From the NCBI GenBank assembly GCA_023229175.1, contig JALNZV010000014.1, positions 1-50,064 on the forward strand: a stretch of 50,064 nt of DNA. Direction: 5' to 3'. Of the stretch, positions 1 to 8,150 are shown one piece after another. Both the position numbers and the translations under genes were made by a program. This DNA comes from Tissierellaceae bacterium. GTDB lineage: Bacteria > Bacillota > Clostridia > Tissierellales > Tissierellaceae. The notes below the pieces were generated by a model. It did not search any database. It had not been told where the DNA came from and saw nothing but the letters and a program-made list of their open reading frames with translations. Numbering within the stretch: the stretch's first letter is position 1; the number at the start of each line of letters is the position of its first letter.

Positions 1-45
1 CACGCCGCCAGCGTTCGTCCTGAGCCAGGATCAAACTCTCATTTT
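1..45 (-). rRNA. rrs: 16S ribosomal RNA, 5' end only
   Basis: The reverse complement of the first bases reads AGAGTTTGATCCTGGCTCAG (the universal 27F site) followed by GACGAACGCTGGCGGCGTG. This is the invariant 5' end of bacterial 16S rRNA. The gene continues beyond the left edge. The mature 5' end is placed approximately, a few bases before AGAGTTTG. Confidence 0.97.
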
Positions 46-177
46 ATAGTTTGATTTGCTCTCGCTGACTTATTTGTCTATTGACTTTGTTCATGTGTTT
101 CGTTTCACACTATTTACTTTTCTAGGTTCTACCCTTATCTTTTCGATTAGGGTTGCCACTCTTAGAGTGACTTAATT

Positions 178-206
178 AGTATAGCAAATTATCTGTTGGC
201 TGTCAA
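178..206 (-). promoter_or_regulatory. rRNA operon promoter, proximal (sigma-A)
   Basis: On the minus strand TTGACA (201-206) and TATACT (178-183) are separated by exactly 17 bases. It lies about 130 bases upstream of the 16S gene. The leader between them contains short inverted repeats, around 121-150 (ACCCT...AGGGT) and 157-169 (CACTC...GAGTG), that could be part of the pre-rRNA leader. Confidence 0.85.
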
Positions 207-275
207 CTGGTTTTGATTTTTTTGTTGTTTTTATTTGTCGAATTTAGTTCAGATTTTCTACAGCCGACTTTTAAT

Positions 276-304
276 ATAATACCTTCTTTTTAAATCAATG
301 TCAA
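276..304 (-). promoter_or_regulatory. rRNA operon promoter, distal (sigma-A)
   Basis: Minus-strand TTGACA (299-304) and TATTAT (276-281) with a 17-base spacer, about 98 bases upstream of the proximal promoter. Tandem promoters are typical for Firmicute rRNA operons. No convincing terminator separates it from the upstream phosphate butyryltransferase gene, which ends at 337. Confidence 0.8.
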
Positions 305-336
305 CACTTTTTCTAGATTTATTTTTTATTTTTTTA

Positions 337-1248
337 TTAGTTTTGTTTTTTCGCTGAAATGCTTCCTAGAGCAATGGAGTATAATTTTGCCATATGATCA
401 TCTGCTCTTGAGACTAAAACTATGGGCGCTTTTGCTCCCATGACGATGCCAGCTGACTTTCCGCCTGCAAAATAAGTTATACTCTTTCCTATTCCATTAC
501 CCATTTCTATATTTGGAACTAAAAGAATATCTGCATCCCCAGCTACTTCAGATTTATATCCTTTTATCTTTGCCGCTTCTGATGAAATAGCCAGATCTAA
601 TGCCATTGGTCCTTCTATTATTATGTCTTTTTCGAACTCTCCATTTTCATATTTTGATTTCAGTTCGCCGGCATCTACAGTAGCTTTCATCTTTGAGTTT
701 ACCTTTTCCTTTGCTGCCAGACAGGCAACTTTAATGCTTTTATTTCCCATGGCTCTTGCCACTTCAGCAGCATTTTTAATTATTTTCACTTTATCTTCTA
801 TTGAGGGTTCTAGATTCATTCCCCCATCGGTTAAGTATATTAATTTATGGTAGTTAGGCACTTCATATACCATAACGTGACTCAATAAAGAGTCTGTACG
901 GAGACCCCATTCTTTATTCAAGACGGCTTTTAGTAAAATTGATGTGTCAACCAATCCTTTCATAATGAAATTAGCTTCTCCATTTCTGACCATTTTTACA
1001 CCTATTTCGGCTGCTTTATCAAGGTCCTTTTCATCGATTATTTCAAATGAACCAATGTCTAAGTTTTTTTCTTTGGATATTGAAATTGTTTTTTCTCTAT
1101 CCCCTATTAATATGGGTTCTGAAATACCCAATTTGTAAGATTCTACTACTGCATCCAATACTTCCTCATCATGGCAAGCCACTACTGCCAATTTCATATA
1201 TTCTTCCCTCTTAATTTCTAGTAATTTTTCTAGATTTCTAAATTCCAT
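337..1248 (-). CDS. ptb: phosphate butyryltransferase / phosphate acyltransferase
   Basis: A 303-residue protein of the PTA_PTB family, which exchanges CoA for phosphate on butyryl-CoA or a related acyl-CoA. The product acyl-phosphate normally feeds a butyrate kinase for ATP synthesis in the cytoplasm. Length and conserved segments (MKGLVDTS near residue 97, LTDGGMN near 140, the GNGIGKSITYF region near 253) fit Ptb rather than the longer Pta. The start is preceded by AGGAGG at good spacing. It is the last gene of a minus-strand cluster (17-base gap after the TPR gene) and runs toward the rRNA operon. No buk kinase gene is adjacent, which is unusual. Substrate (butyryl versus branched acyl) cannot be read from sequence. 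Confidence 0.88.
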   Translation of the reverse strand: MEFRNLEKLLEIKREEYMKLAVVACHDEEVLDAVVESYKLGISEPILIGDREKTISISKEKNLDIGSFEIIDEKDLDKAAEIGVKMVRNGEANFIMKGLVDTSILLKAVLNKEWGLRTDSLLSHVMVYEVPNYHKLIYLTDGGMNLEPSIEDKVKIIKNAAEVARAMGNKSIKVACLAAKEKVNSKMKATVDAGELKSKYENGEFEKDIIIEGPMALDLAISSEAAKIKGYKSEVAGDADILLVPNIEMGNGIGKSITYFAGGKSAGIVMGAKAPIVLVSRADDHMAKLYSIALGSISAKKQN

Positions 1249-1265
1249 ATGGTTTCCTCCTAAGT

Positions 1266-2405
1266 CTAATTAGTATTTTCTAATAATTTATCTAAATATA
1301 GTTTTTGTCCAATGATATTTTCGTCATCAGGATTTATCTGTGAAGCTTTATCTATGTCTTTGTATGCCTTTTTTAAGTCTCCTAACTGTAAATAGCCCAA
1401 ACCTCTATTGAACAGCAATTTATAATCTTCTCCTACCTTTTCTATTCCCTGTGAAAATATCTCAACTGATTTCTGTATATCTTCAATTGAAAATAGGCAA
1501 ATCCCAAGTTCATTATATATTTCTAACTCCATATCATTCAGTTCAAGGGCCCCATAGTAATATTCAATGGCTTTATCTAAGTCCCCTAACCCCTTGTATG
1601 AAGATGCTATAAAGTATCTTAATTCCCACCAGTTCTCGAATTTAGGTAATAGTTTCAAAAATGTGGTAAGAGCATCGTTATAGAGTTCTTTTGAGAGATA
1701 CGTTAATCCAGTTTCTATTGTTACATTGTCTTCAATCTCGTCAATTTCTCCTCTTATTTCATGTAATCTAAGCTCGTCCATATCAAAGTTTAAAAATTTA
1801 TTCCATGCCAGCTTTGCCTTTAAGTAATTCCCGAAATATTTATAGTGATATCCCAATTTGTAATATGCCAAGGAGTACTTTTCATCGGCATCTAATATCA
1901 TCTCCAATTCATTTGTTGAATTTTTGAGAAAAGCTAATGCCTCTTCCTCCATATCCATTTCGAAGTATTTCTTAGCTATTTCTTCTAAAACTAGGGCATA
2001 GTTAAATAAATTGTCGGTGTTCCTAGGGTTTATCTGTTTCAAGGCTCTAAAACAAATTGCCCCGTGACTATATTCGTTATTTTCCACGGACCTAATGCCT
2101 TCATAAAATATATAATCCTCAATTTTATCGTTATAAGCCAACAGGATATCTTTGTAATTCTCTATATTTGGAAATGAGGGATCTATGCCTATTAAATAAA
2201 CTATTCCATCTATGACATAGGAGATGTTGATTTCTTCTTTTAAGTTTCCATCTTTAATCTCCTTTATTAATGTTTCGGTCCTAAGGGGTAGAGGGATTTT
2301 TTTGTCATGGGGATATCCCTTTAATCCTATAGATGAATTGTCCTTTACTTCTAAAAACGTAATTTTATCTGCCTTTTTCTTAAAATAAGAATTGATAATA
2401 TCCAT
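1266..2405 (-). CDS. tetratricopeptide repeat protein
   Basis: A 379-residue soluble protein with no signal peptide. The N-terminal 110 residues have no family I recognise. From about residue 110 onward TPR-like helical pairs recur (for example YALVLEEIAKKY, YYKLGYHYKYFGNYLKA, YFIASSYKGLGDLDKA, YNELGICLFSIEDIQKS, LFNRGLGYLQLGDLKKA), with the best consensus in the last three. TPR arrays bind partner proteins, so this is likely a scaffold or adaptor. It sits between a membrane protein gene and ptb with gaps of about 16 bases, suggesting one transcript with the radical SAM gene upstream. RBS AGGTG precedes the ATG. Specific function is unknown. Confidence 0.8.
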   Translation of the reverse strand: MDIINSYFKKKADKITFLEVKDNSSIGLKGYPHDKKIPLPLRTETLIKEIKDGNLKEEINISYVIDGIVYLIGIDPSFPNIENYKDILLAYNDKIEDYIFYEGIRSVENNEYSHGAICFRALKQINPRNTDNLFNYALVLEEIAKKYFEMDMEEEALAFLKNSTNELEMILDADEKYSLAYYKLGYHYKYFGNYLKAKLAWNKFLNFDMDELRLHEIRGEIDEIEDNVTIETGLTYLSKELYNDALTTFLKLLPKFENWWELRYFIASSYKGLGDLDKAIEYYYGALELNDMELEIYNELGICLFSIEDIQKSVEIFSQGIEKVGEDYKLLFNRGLGYLQLGDLKKAYKDIDKASQINPDDENIIGQKLYLDKLLENTN

Positions 2406-2421
2406 TAATTCACCTACTCAT

Positions 2422-3168
2422 TTAAAATTTTTTCATAAACATTCTTTTTCTTCTGGTGCTGGTACTTAAAAGTTTAAATAAATGTCCTCTGTATATCATT
2501 ACAAAGGAAAATAGTATTTGCCCAAATAAGTATCTGATTATCCCTGCAAGTCCCAGCATTGTACCAGTATGAATAGCAAAGATGTTGAGCATTATGTTTC
2601 CAGTTATAAGATACAATGCTAAGTAGAAAAACAAATTTGGTATTAACCAATTGATTGCATTTTCCCTTATAAAGTCCACTGCATACATGATGCTGTCCAT
2701 AGGATCTAATACCTTTAAATATAAGGTTTCCGGTAATGCGTTGAGTAGAACAAAAACTGATATATTGATTATTATATTTAAAACGATTGGGTTAAATCCT
2801 AAGGTTCCTTGTATTATATTTAAAAGATAGCTTCCTATCCAAGCAAAGAAGAGAACAGTATATATTTTCCTAAGAAAATATTTAAAGCCATCTTTAAAGT
2901 CTTGTAATGTTATTCTGTTGTAATTAATTACATTAAATAAAAGATAAAAATAATTTGATATTAAACTGGCACTTAAAATTGCAACTGCTATGCCTGCAAA
3001 TATTGATAGTATGCCAGTAAAAAGCGTAAAGACTAATAACATTGCCACTACATTGATTAGAATATAAACAATGCCCGTAAATATTATTACCCAATTGTCC
3101 TTCAAACTCGTTAGGGTTTTTTTTAATACCTGACTATTTACTTCTAAAATATCTTTTATTACCTCCAA
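2422..3168 (-). CDS. polytopic membrane protein of unknown function
   Basis: A 248-residue protein with about six hydrophobic segments (roughly residues 28-53, 55-85, 100-120, 125-150, 175-195, 205-228) and a basic C-terminal tail rich in Arg and Lys, probably cytoplasmic. I do not recognise its family. It begins one base after the stop of the radical SAM gene. The annotated start is TTG; an AAGGGAG lies 10 bases upstream inside the end of the previous gene. A second GGAGG lies inside the first codons, so the true start is slightly uncertain. Tight spacing with both neighbours implies co-transcription and probably translational coupling. Confidence 0.65.
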   Translation of the reverse strand: MEVIKDILEVNSQVLKKTLTSLKDNWVIIFTGIVYILINVVAMLLVFTLFTGILSIFAGIAVAILSASLISNYFYLLFNVINYNRITLQDFKDGFKYFLRKIYTVLFFAWIGSYLLNIIQGTLGFNPIVLNIIINISVFVLLNALPETLYLKVLDPMDSIMYAVDFIRENAINWLIPNLFFYLALYLITGNIMLNIFAIHTGTMLGLAGIIRYLFGQILFSFVMIYRGHLFKLLSTSTRRKRMFMKKF

Positions 3169-3169
3169 A

Positions 3170-4951
3170 TTATATCAACTCCCTTACTATTTTTGTTATG
3201 TCATAGGTATTACATCTATTTATGACCCCATCTTCATATACAAATAGAATTATCCTGTTTTCACTGACAGAACCACTTTTGTCGTCCATATTAAAGTTAT
3301 TTTCCATAGCCTTTAATATATCCAGTTTAAAACTATCTATGGCTACATTTTGAATAATCCTTTTAGTTGTTAAATCCTGATAACTTGATAAGTAATTATT
3401 TATAATGCTATCCTCTTTTAATATCCTATGTTTATCGCTTTGACTTATTTTTTGTCCTGAATCAGCGATTGCACTAGGGAGTTTCCCATTTCTATTATTT
3501 TTAAGAAAATCATATTTAACAAATTCAATAAATACTTCTATATCTTCAAAATTACTGTATTTGTAAAATTCCAATAGTATTTCATATAATTTAGTCCTGC
3601 TTACTGAGATGCTATGATAGCCTTCTTCTTCCCAAAACTCACTAAACATTTCATAAAAGTGAAATGGGTTTTTATAATGTTTGCTTATTAAATATTCTAG
3701 AGAGCTTTCGAAATAACCTTCGTTGTAATATTTTTCAACTAAATCCTCAATTGTCTTTAGTTTTATTATTTCCCCATAGGTTATGTAATTGTTTTCTAAG
3801 ACTTCATAAGGAGGAATATCTATATATTTAAAATTATATTTTTGGCCTTCTTCTCGAAGGGCGGTTCCCTTTAATAGTTTTAAAAAACCTAATTGTATTT
3901 TTTCTGGCCGTATTTCATATACGTCGTTAAATGAAGTCTTAAAAGTATTATACCCTTCAAAGGGCAAGCCAGCAATTAAATCAAGATGCTGGTGAATATT
4001 TTTAAAAGATTTTATTCTTTTGGTAACCTGACTTAGCTTTTGAAAATCCGTCGTCCTTCCCACTGCTTCTATGGTGTGTAAATTAGTAGATTGAACTCCT
4101 ATCTCAAACTGAAACAATCCTTCTTTCACCGTTGAAAGGAACTGAAGTGTATCCTCATCTATTAGATGCGCAGTAACCTCAAAGTGAAAATTAATATCCT
4201 TGGGATTCTTTTTTATTATAAAATTCATGATTTCTTTGGCAAATTCTTTGTTGGCATTAAAAGTTCTATCTACAAATTTAACCTGTCTAACTTTTCCTTC
4301 GATTAGTTTATTTAGTTCATTTTTTACTCTTTCAATCTCAAAAAATCTAAGGCCTTTAATCGTCGATGACAAGCAAAATTTGCAGTTGAAGGGGCAACCC
4401 CTTGACGATTCATAATAAACTATCTTATTTGCAAATTCATTCCCTATATTGTCATAAGGAGATGGTATTGCGTTCAAATCCCTCATAGGAGGCCTTGGAA
4501 GGTTTTGAATTATGTTTTCCCCATACCTATATATTAAGCCTTTTATATGTTTAAATTCCTTGTCACCTTTTTTTAACGCTATTACAAGTTCCTTAAATGT
4601 CTCCTCACCTTCACCGTATATTATAAAATCTATAAATTTGTTTTTTTCTAGTACATCCTTGCCGTCGTATGATACCTCAGGACCACCAAGCAATATTTTT
4701 AAATTGGGATTTACTAATTTCAAAGTTTCGGAAATCTTTAGGATTTCTGTTATATTCCATATATAAGTGGAAAATCCTATAAGCTCTGCTTCCATTTTAT
4801 ATAAATCAGATACAATAAAATCGATATTCTGGTTTATTGTGTATTCTTTTATGTTGACAATTTCAATGTCTTTTACGAAACTCTGTAAATATCTTACAGA
4901 TAAAGATGAATGGATAAATTTTGAGTTTAATGTACTTAGTACAATTTTCAT
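3170..4951 (-). CDS. B12-binding domain radical SAM protein (DUF4080 type)
   Basis: A 593-residue protein. Residues 1-140 resemble the cobalamin-binding domain found in front of many radical SAM enzymes (LLGGPEVSYD near 95). The radical SAM core follows with the cluster-binding CPFNCKFC (CxxxCxxC) near residue 187 and a downstream HxxVTAH/FEIGVQS region typical of the TIM barrel. The C-terminal third matches the DUF4080 layout. Family members use 5'-deoxyadenosyl chemistry, but the substrate of this subfamily is not established. It heads the cluster radical SAM, membrane protein, TPR protein, ptb. An extended -10 promoter lies just upstream. Confidence is high for the family, low for any reaction. 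Confidence 0.85.
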   Translation of the reverse strand: MKIVLSTLNSKFIHSSLSVRYLQSFVKDIEIVNIKEYTINQNIDFIVSDLYKMEAELIGFSTYIWNITEILKISETLKLVNPNLKILLGGPEVSYDGKDVLEKNKFIDFIIYGEGEETFKELVIALKKGDKEFKHIKGLIYRYGENIIQNLPRPPMRDLNAIPSPYDNIGNEFANKIVYYESSRGCPFNCKFCLSSTIKGLRFFEIERVKNELNKLIEGKVRQVKFVDRTFNANKEFAKEIMNFIIKKNPKDINFHFEVTAHLIDEDTLQFLSTVKEGLFQFEIGVQSTNLHTIEAVGRTTDFQKLSQVTKRIKSFKNIHQHLDLIAGLPFEGYNTFKTSFNDVYEIRPEKIQLGFLKLLKGTALREEGQKYNFKYIDIPPYEVLENNYITYGEIIKLKTIEDLVEKYYNEGYFESSLEYLISKHYKNPFHFYEMFSEFWEEEGYHSISVSRTKLYEILLEFYKYSNFEDIEVFIEFVKYDFLKNNRNGKLPSAIADSGQKISQSDKHRILKEDSIINNYLSSYQDLTTKRIIQNVAIDSFKLDILKAMENNFNMDDKSGSVSENRIILFVYEDGVINRCNTYDITKIVRELI

Positions 4952-4982
4952 TTATTTCACTACCTCTACTAAAAGTAAGTAC

Positions 4983-4991
4983 ATTATATCA
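4983..4991 (-). promoter_or_regulatory. extended -10 promoter for the radical SAM gene cluster
   Basis: The minus strand reads TGATATAAT, an extended -10 element (TGnTATAAT), about 30 bases upstream of the start at 4951. No good -35 is seen, which is tolerated for extended -10 promoters. Confidence 0.5.
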
Positions 4992-5116
4992 TAAAAACAC
5001 TCCTTTGCCACTTTCCCTAGGAACCAATTTTTAAATCTACATTGCTGCCAGACCATGGTTTCCTTATGCTGTAGTCTCTATTTTACTTAAGGAATAGTAA
5101 AAGAATAGAATAGTCG

Positions 5117-5145
5117 TTGATATTTTCCTAATATTCCTATAAAAT
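5117..5145 (+). promoter_or_regulatory. sigma-A promoter of the small ORF at 5179
   Basis: Plus-strand TTGATA (5117-5122) and TAAAAT (5140-5145) with a 17-base spacer, 34 bases before the ATG at 5179. The match supports independent expression of the small ORF that follows. Confidence 0.65.
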
Positions 5146-5178
5146 ATATAATATATGCCAAAAAGAAAGGGGATTTCC

Positions 5179-5382
5179 ATGAGAGAATTCGACAAAATTT
5201 CAATACAAGAGATGTCCAAATCTGATATGTTATTAATTATAAAGGCTTTAGAATATACGGGTACTAATACTGATATTAAAGATTTTATATATTTAAAAGA
5301 CAGCATAGTTAAGGAGTTAAGCTCTCTTGCAGAAATCAACGAGGACGATGAGGACGATTTTTTAAATTATTTAAATAAATAA
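5179..5382 (+). CDS. small acidic protein of unknown function (67 aa)
   Basis: I place the start at ATG 5179, which has AAAGGGG six bases upstream. An in-frame ATG at 5155 lies close to the -10 element and has no ribosome binding site. The 67-residue product starts MREFDKISIQEM, is predicted mostly helical and ends in a strongly acidic stretch (EINEDDEDDF). There is no signal peptide or membrane segment. It has its own promoter and a terminator right behind it, so it is a monocistronic gene facing opposite to both neighbours. I do not recognise the family; a small regulatory or binding protein is possible but unproven. Confidence 0.65.
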   Translation: MREFDKISIQEMSKSDMLLIIKALEYTGTNTDIKDFIYLKDSIVKELSSLAEINEDDEDDFLNYLNK

Positions 5383-5435
5383 GTTACGGGAATATATAAA
5401 ACTACTTATGATTTCAAGACAAAGCTGAAAAAGCT

Positions 5436-5463
5436 AATAGGCCTATTAATAGGCCTATTTTTA
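5436..5463. terminator. bidirectional intrinsic terminator
   Basis: Two copies of AATAGGCCTATT in tandem form a stem (AATAGGCC with GGCCTATT, 8-base loop) followed by TTTTTAT on the plus strand. On the minus strand the same stem is followed by AGCTTTTTC. It lies between the convergent ends of the 67-aa ORF and the unknown gene at 5468. Confidence 0.8.
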
Positions 5464-5467
5464 TCTG

Positions 5468-6424
5468 CTATATATTATTTTTAAATACATAGATACCAGT
5501 TTTTGTTTGTACTGCAACTGTTTCTTTATTTTCCTCTGTTGTTTTTTCTATGACTTTACAACTTTTCAATAGGGAATGATAAAAGACTTCTCCCTCTTCA
5601 AAACTAAAAATATCTGGCAGTATATATTTATCTATTTTTAATTTTTCTGGTTCTATCCTAGATTTTCTTAAATTTAAAATATATTCTCCTAAATTGAGAT
5701 AAAACTTTGGTAAATTGTGGTCCATATCCTCGTTATATAGATAATTATAAAGAACTTTTCCCATTAAGGTATTGGCTTCATACCCCTTTAATATGCTCAA
5801 GCAGTCTTTGAGATTATTATATTTATTTAATCTTACATCGTTTAGTGCATTTAAAGCATTTATTTTTTCTCTCTCAAATGATATTTGGAAGTTCTTAGGA
5901 AACTTGAGGTTCCTATAGTTGTGCTTATATTTTTCTAAATATCGAGTTTGTGAGAAGTTGATAACTTTATCTTTTAAAATACTTATTAAATCTTCATTTT
6001 TTCGATTAGAAACCAACATTAATAATAAATGTAGAATTAGTATGGATTCAAATAAATTCTCCAGTTTACCTGTGGTAAATAATATGTTTCTGATTGCTTC
6101 TTCCTCTGCAGCATCTTCCCTTTGGTTTGCTACTACAATTGGTATTATCCTGCTGATAATGGAATCATCGGATATCGTCCAATAATCATCCGCCGATGTA
6201 AAATCTATAGCTTTAATAAGAGCTTGGTTTGAACCGTTATTATAATATTTCCATAATCTAAGTTCTTCTGAAAACCTATTTTGATCTATTCCTACGCCTT
6301 CTTCATTTTCCTTTGGCATCAGTGATTTAATGGTAACTACGGCTAATTGAGATATATAATTATATTCTCCATTAGCCTTACGGTCTTGCTTAAATAGCTC
6401 CATTAATAAATTAGTTACGCTCAT
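5468..6424 (-). CDS. hypothetical protein, weakly like ADP-ribosylglycohydrolases
   Basis: A 318-residue soluble, helix-rich protein at the end of the zapA-mutS2-argS cluster, 10 bases after argS. The section around residues 55-130 (RLWKYYNNGSN, DDSIISRIIPIVVAN, then NILFTTGK) resembles in layout the ADP-ribosylglycohydrolase fold, where an Asp-bearing stretch, an R-x-x-P-I motif and a T-H position line up. However, the paired catalytic Asp residues of active enzymes are not clearly present. The remainder shows no motif I recognise. If related, it is likely a diverged or inactive member. The assignment is a guess from pattern, to be tested by profile search. Confidence 0.55.
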   Translation of the reverse strand: MSVTNLLMELFKQDRKANGEYNYISQLAVVTIKSLMPKENEEGVGIDQNRFSEELRLWKYYNNGSNQALIKAIDFTSADDYWTISDDSIISRIIPIVVANQREDAAEEEAIRNILFTTGKLENLFESILILHLLLMLVSNRKNEDLISILKDKVINFSQTRYLEKYKHNYRNLKFPKNFQISFEREKINALNALNDVRLNKYNNLKDCLSILKGYEANTLMGKVLYNYLYNEDMDHNLPKFYLNLGEYILNLRKSRIEPEKLKIDKYILPDIFSFEEGEVFYHSLLKSCKVIEKTTEENKETVAVQTKTGIYVFKNNI

Positions 6425-6434
6425 GTTTTTTTAC

Positions 6435-8135
6435 TTACATCCTCTCCGGTGCTTCCATTCCCAATAGTCCTAAACCAGTATTTAGCACTGTCTTTGTTGC
6501 AAATGAGAGCATCAGCCTTGCTTTTTTAAGTTCCTTATGGTCAACTATCACTGGTGAAGAATTGTAGAATTTATTATACGCCTTTGCTATTTCAACAATT
6601 TGCCTTGTAACAAAATAAGGTTCATTTTTTTCCATGGCATCGACTATTACCTGTGGGAAATTGTATAATAACCTTGCAATGTTGATTTCACTTTCAGAAT
6701 TTAGTAGACTATAGTCAACTTTTTCTTCTAAATCAAAGTCTCCCCTCTCTAATAAGGAATTAATTCTGGCATGGGTGTACTGCACGTAGGGACCTGTCTC
6801 TCCTTCGAAACTCAAAGTTCTATCCCACGAAAATACGTAGTCTTTTATCCTTTGATTAAATAATTCTTGGAATATTACAGCCCCTATGCCGACTTGCTTT
6901 GCCACTTCTTCTTTGTTTTCTAAATTTGGATTTCTTTCATTTATTATATCTAAGGTGTTGCTTATTGCTTTATTTAGAACATCTTCTAAAAATACAACTC
7001 TGCCTTTTCTAGTAGAAAGGGTACCGTCTTCTAAACTGACCATGCCAAAGGGTATGTGGATACAATCGTTGGCCCATTTATATCCCATTAATTCTATTAT
7101 TTTTATCCATTGCTTAAAGTGCAGGTTTTGCTGTGATGCTACTACGTAAATGTTTTTATAAAAATCATATGTCTTTTTTCTATATACTGCTGCCGCTATA
7201 TCTCTTGTGGTATATAGTGTAGAACCATCTGATTTCATAATTAATGCCGGTGGCATGTCATATTCTTCTAATTCGACTAAATATGCCCCCTCGGACTCTT
7301 TCATCAAGCCTTTCCCCTTTAATTCTTCGATTATATCGGGCATTTTATCGGAGTAAAAGCTTTCACCAGCATAAGAATCAAATTTGATATTTAACATATC
7401 ATACACCTTATTAAATTCCTTCAGTGAAATTTCCCTTATCCACTCCCATAACTTCAGTGCCTCTTCATTTTTATTTTCCAGTTCTTTAAACCAATGCCTG
7501 GCTTCATTTCGAAGTTCTTCATTATTGTCAGCTTCTTCGTTAAATCTGACATAAAGCTTTAATAGTTCATTTATGGGATCCTTTTCTATTACATCTTTAT
7601 CTCCCCATCTCTTGTATGCAGAGATTAGCATACCAAATTGTGTGCCGTAATCACCTAAATGGTTAATGGCCACAGTATCGTATCCTAGGAATGTATATAT
7701 CTTAAACAAGGCGTTCCCTATTACAGTGGTCCTTATGTGCCCAATGTGAAAAGGTTTTGCAATATTGGGAGATGAATATTCCACTATTACTGTCTTTCCC
7801 TTCCCCATTTCCGAGGATCCAAACTTATCTCTTTCCTCTTTTATCTCATCTAAAATTGTCTCTACGAGTTTTGATTTATCTACAAAGAAGTTTAAATATG
7901 CCCCCTTGTTTTCCACTTTTGAGAAATATGGGTTGTCACTTATTTTGTTTGCCAATTCTTCCGCAATGGATGGCGGTGATTTTCTAAATATCTTGGCAAG
8001 CCTAAATACGGGAAATGCATAGTCCCCCATTTCATAGGATGGAGGTACTTCTATTTGTACAGAAATTTCATCTTCTTCTAGTTCCTCCACTTGACTTTTT
8101 ATAGCTTTGACTACTTCTTCCTTAAAGTTTAACAT
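6435..8135 (-). CDS. argS: arginyl-tRNA synthetase
   Basis: A class I aminoacyl-tRNA synthetase charging tRNA-Arg. I choose ATG 8135 (MLNFKEEV), which has GAGGAGG seven bases upstream, over a TTG two codons earlier that abuts the Shine-Dalgarno. The 566-residue product has the N-terminal Add-1-like domain, HIGH at about residues 130-133 in an SSPNIAKPFHIGH context, the TRKG segment in place of KMSKS, and a C-terminal anticodon-binding domain ending in GLGLLGMEAPERM. Length is normal for the family. It lies downstream of mutS2 with 15 bases between, so likely co-transcribed with zapA, U32 and mutS2. Confidence 0.97.
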   Translation of the reverse strand: MLNFKEEVVKAIKSQVEELEEDEISVQIEVPPSYEMGDYAFPVFRLAKIFRKSPPSIAEELANKISDNPYFSKVENKGAYLNFFVDKSKLVETILDEIKEERDKFGSSEMGKGKTVIVEYSSPNIAKPFHIGHIRTTVIGNALFKIYTFLGYDTVAINHLGDYGTQFGMLISAYKRWGDKDVIEKDPINELLKLYVRFNEEADNNEELRNEARHWFKELENKNEEALKLWEWIREISLKEFNKVYDMLNIKFDSYAGESFYSDKMPDIIEELKGKGLMKESEGAYLVELEEYDMPPALIMKSDGSTLYTTRDIAAAVYRKKTYDFYKNIYVVASQQNLHFKQWIKIIELMGYKWANDCIHIPFGMVSLEDGTLSTRKGRVVFLEDVLNKAISNTLDIINERNPNLENKEEVAKQVGIGAVIFQELFNQRIKDYVFSWDRTLSFEGETGPYVQYTHARINSLLERGDFDLEEKVDYSLLNSESEINIARLLYNFPQVIVDAMEKNEPYFVTRQIVEIAKAYNKFYNSSPVIVDHKELKKARLMLSFATKTVLNTGLGLLGMEAPERM

Positions 8136-8150
8136 TTTCAATCCTCCTCA

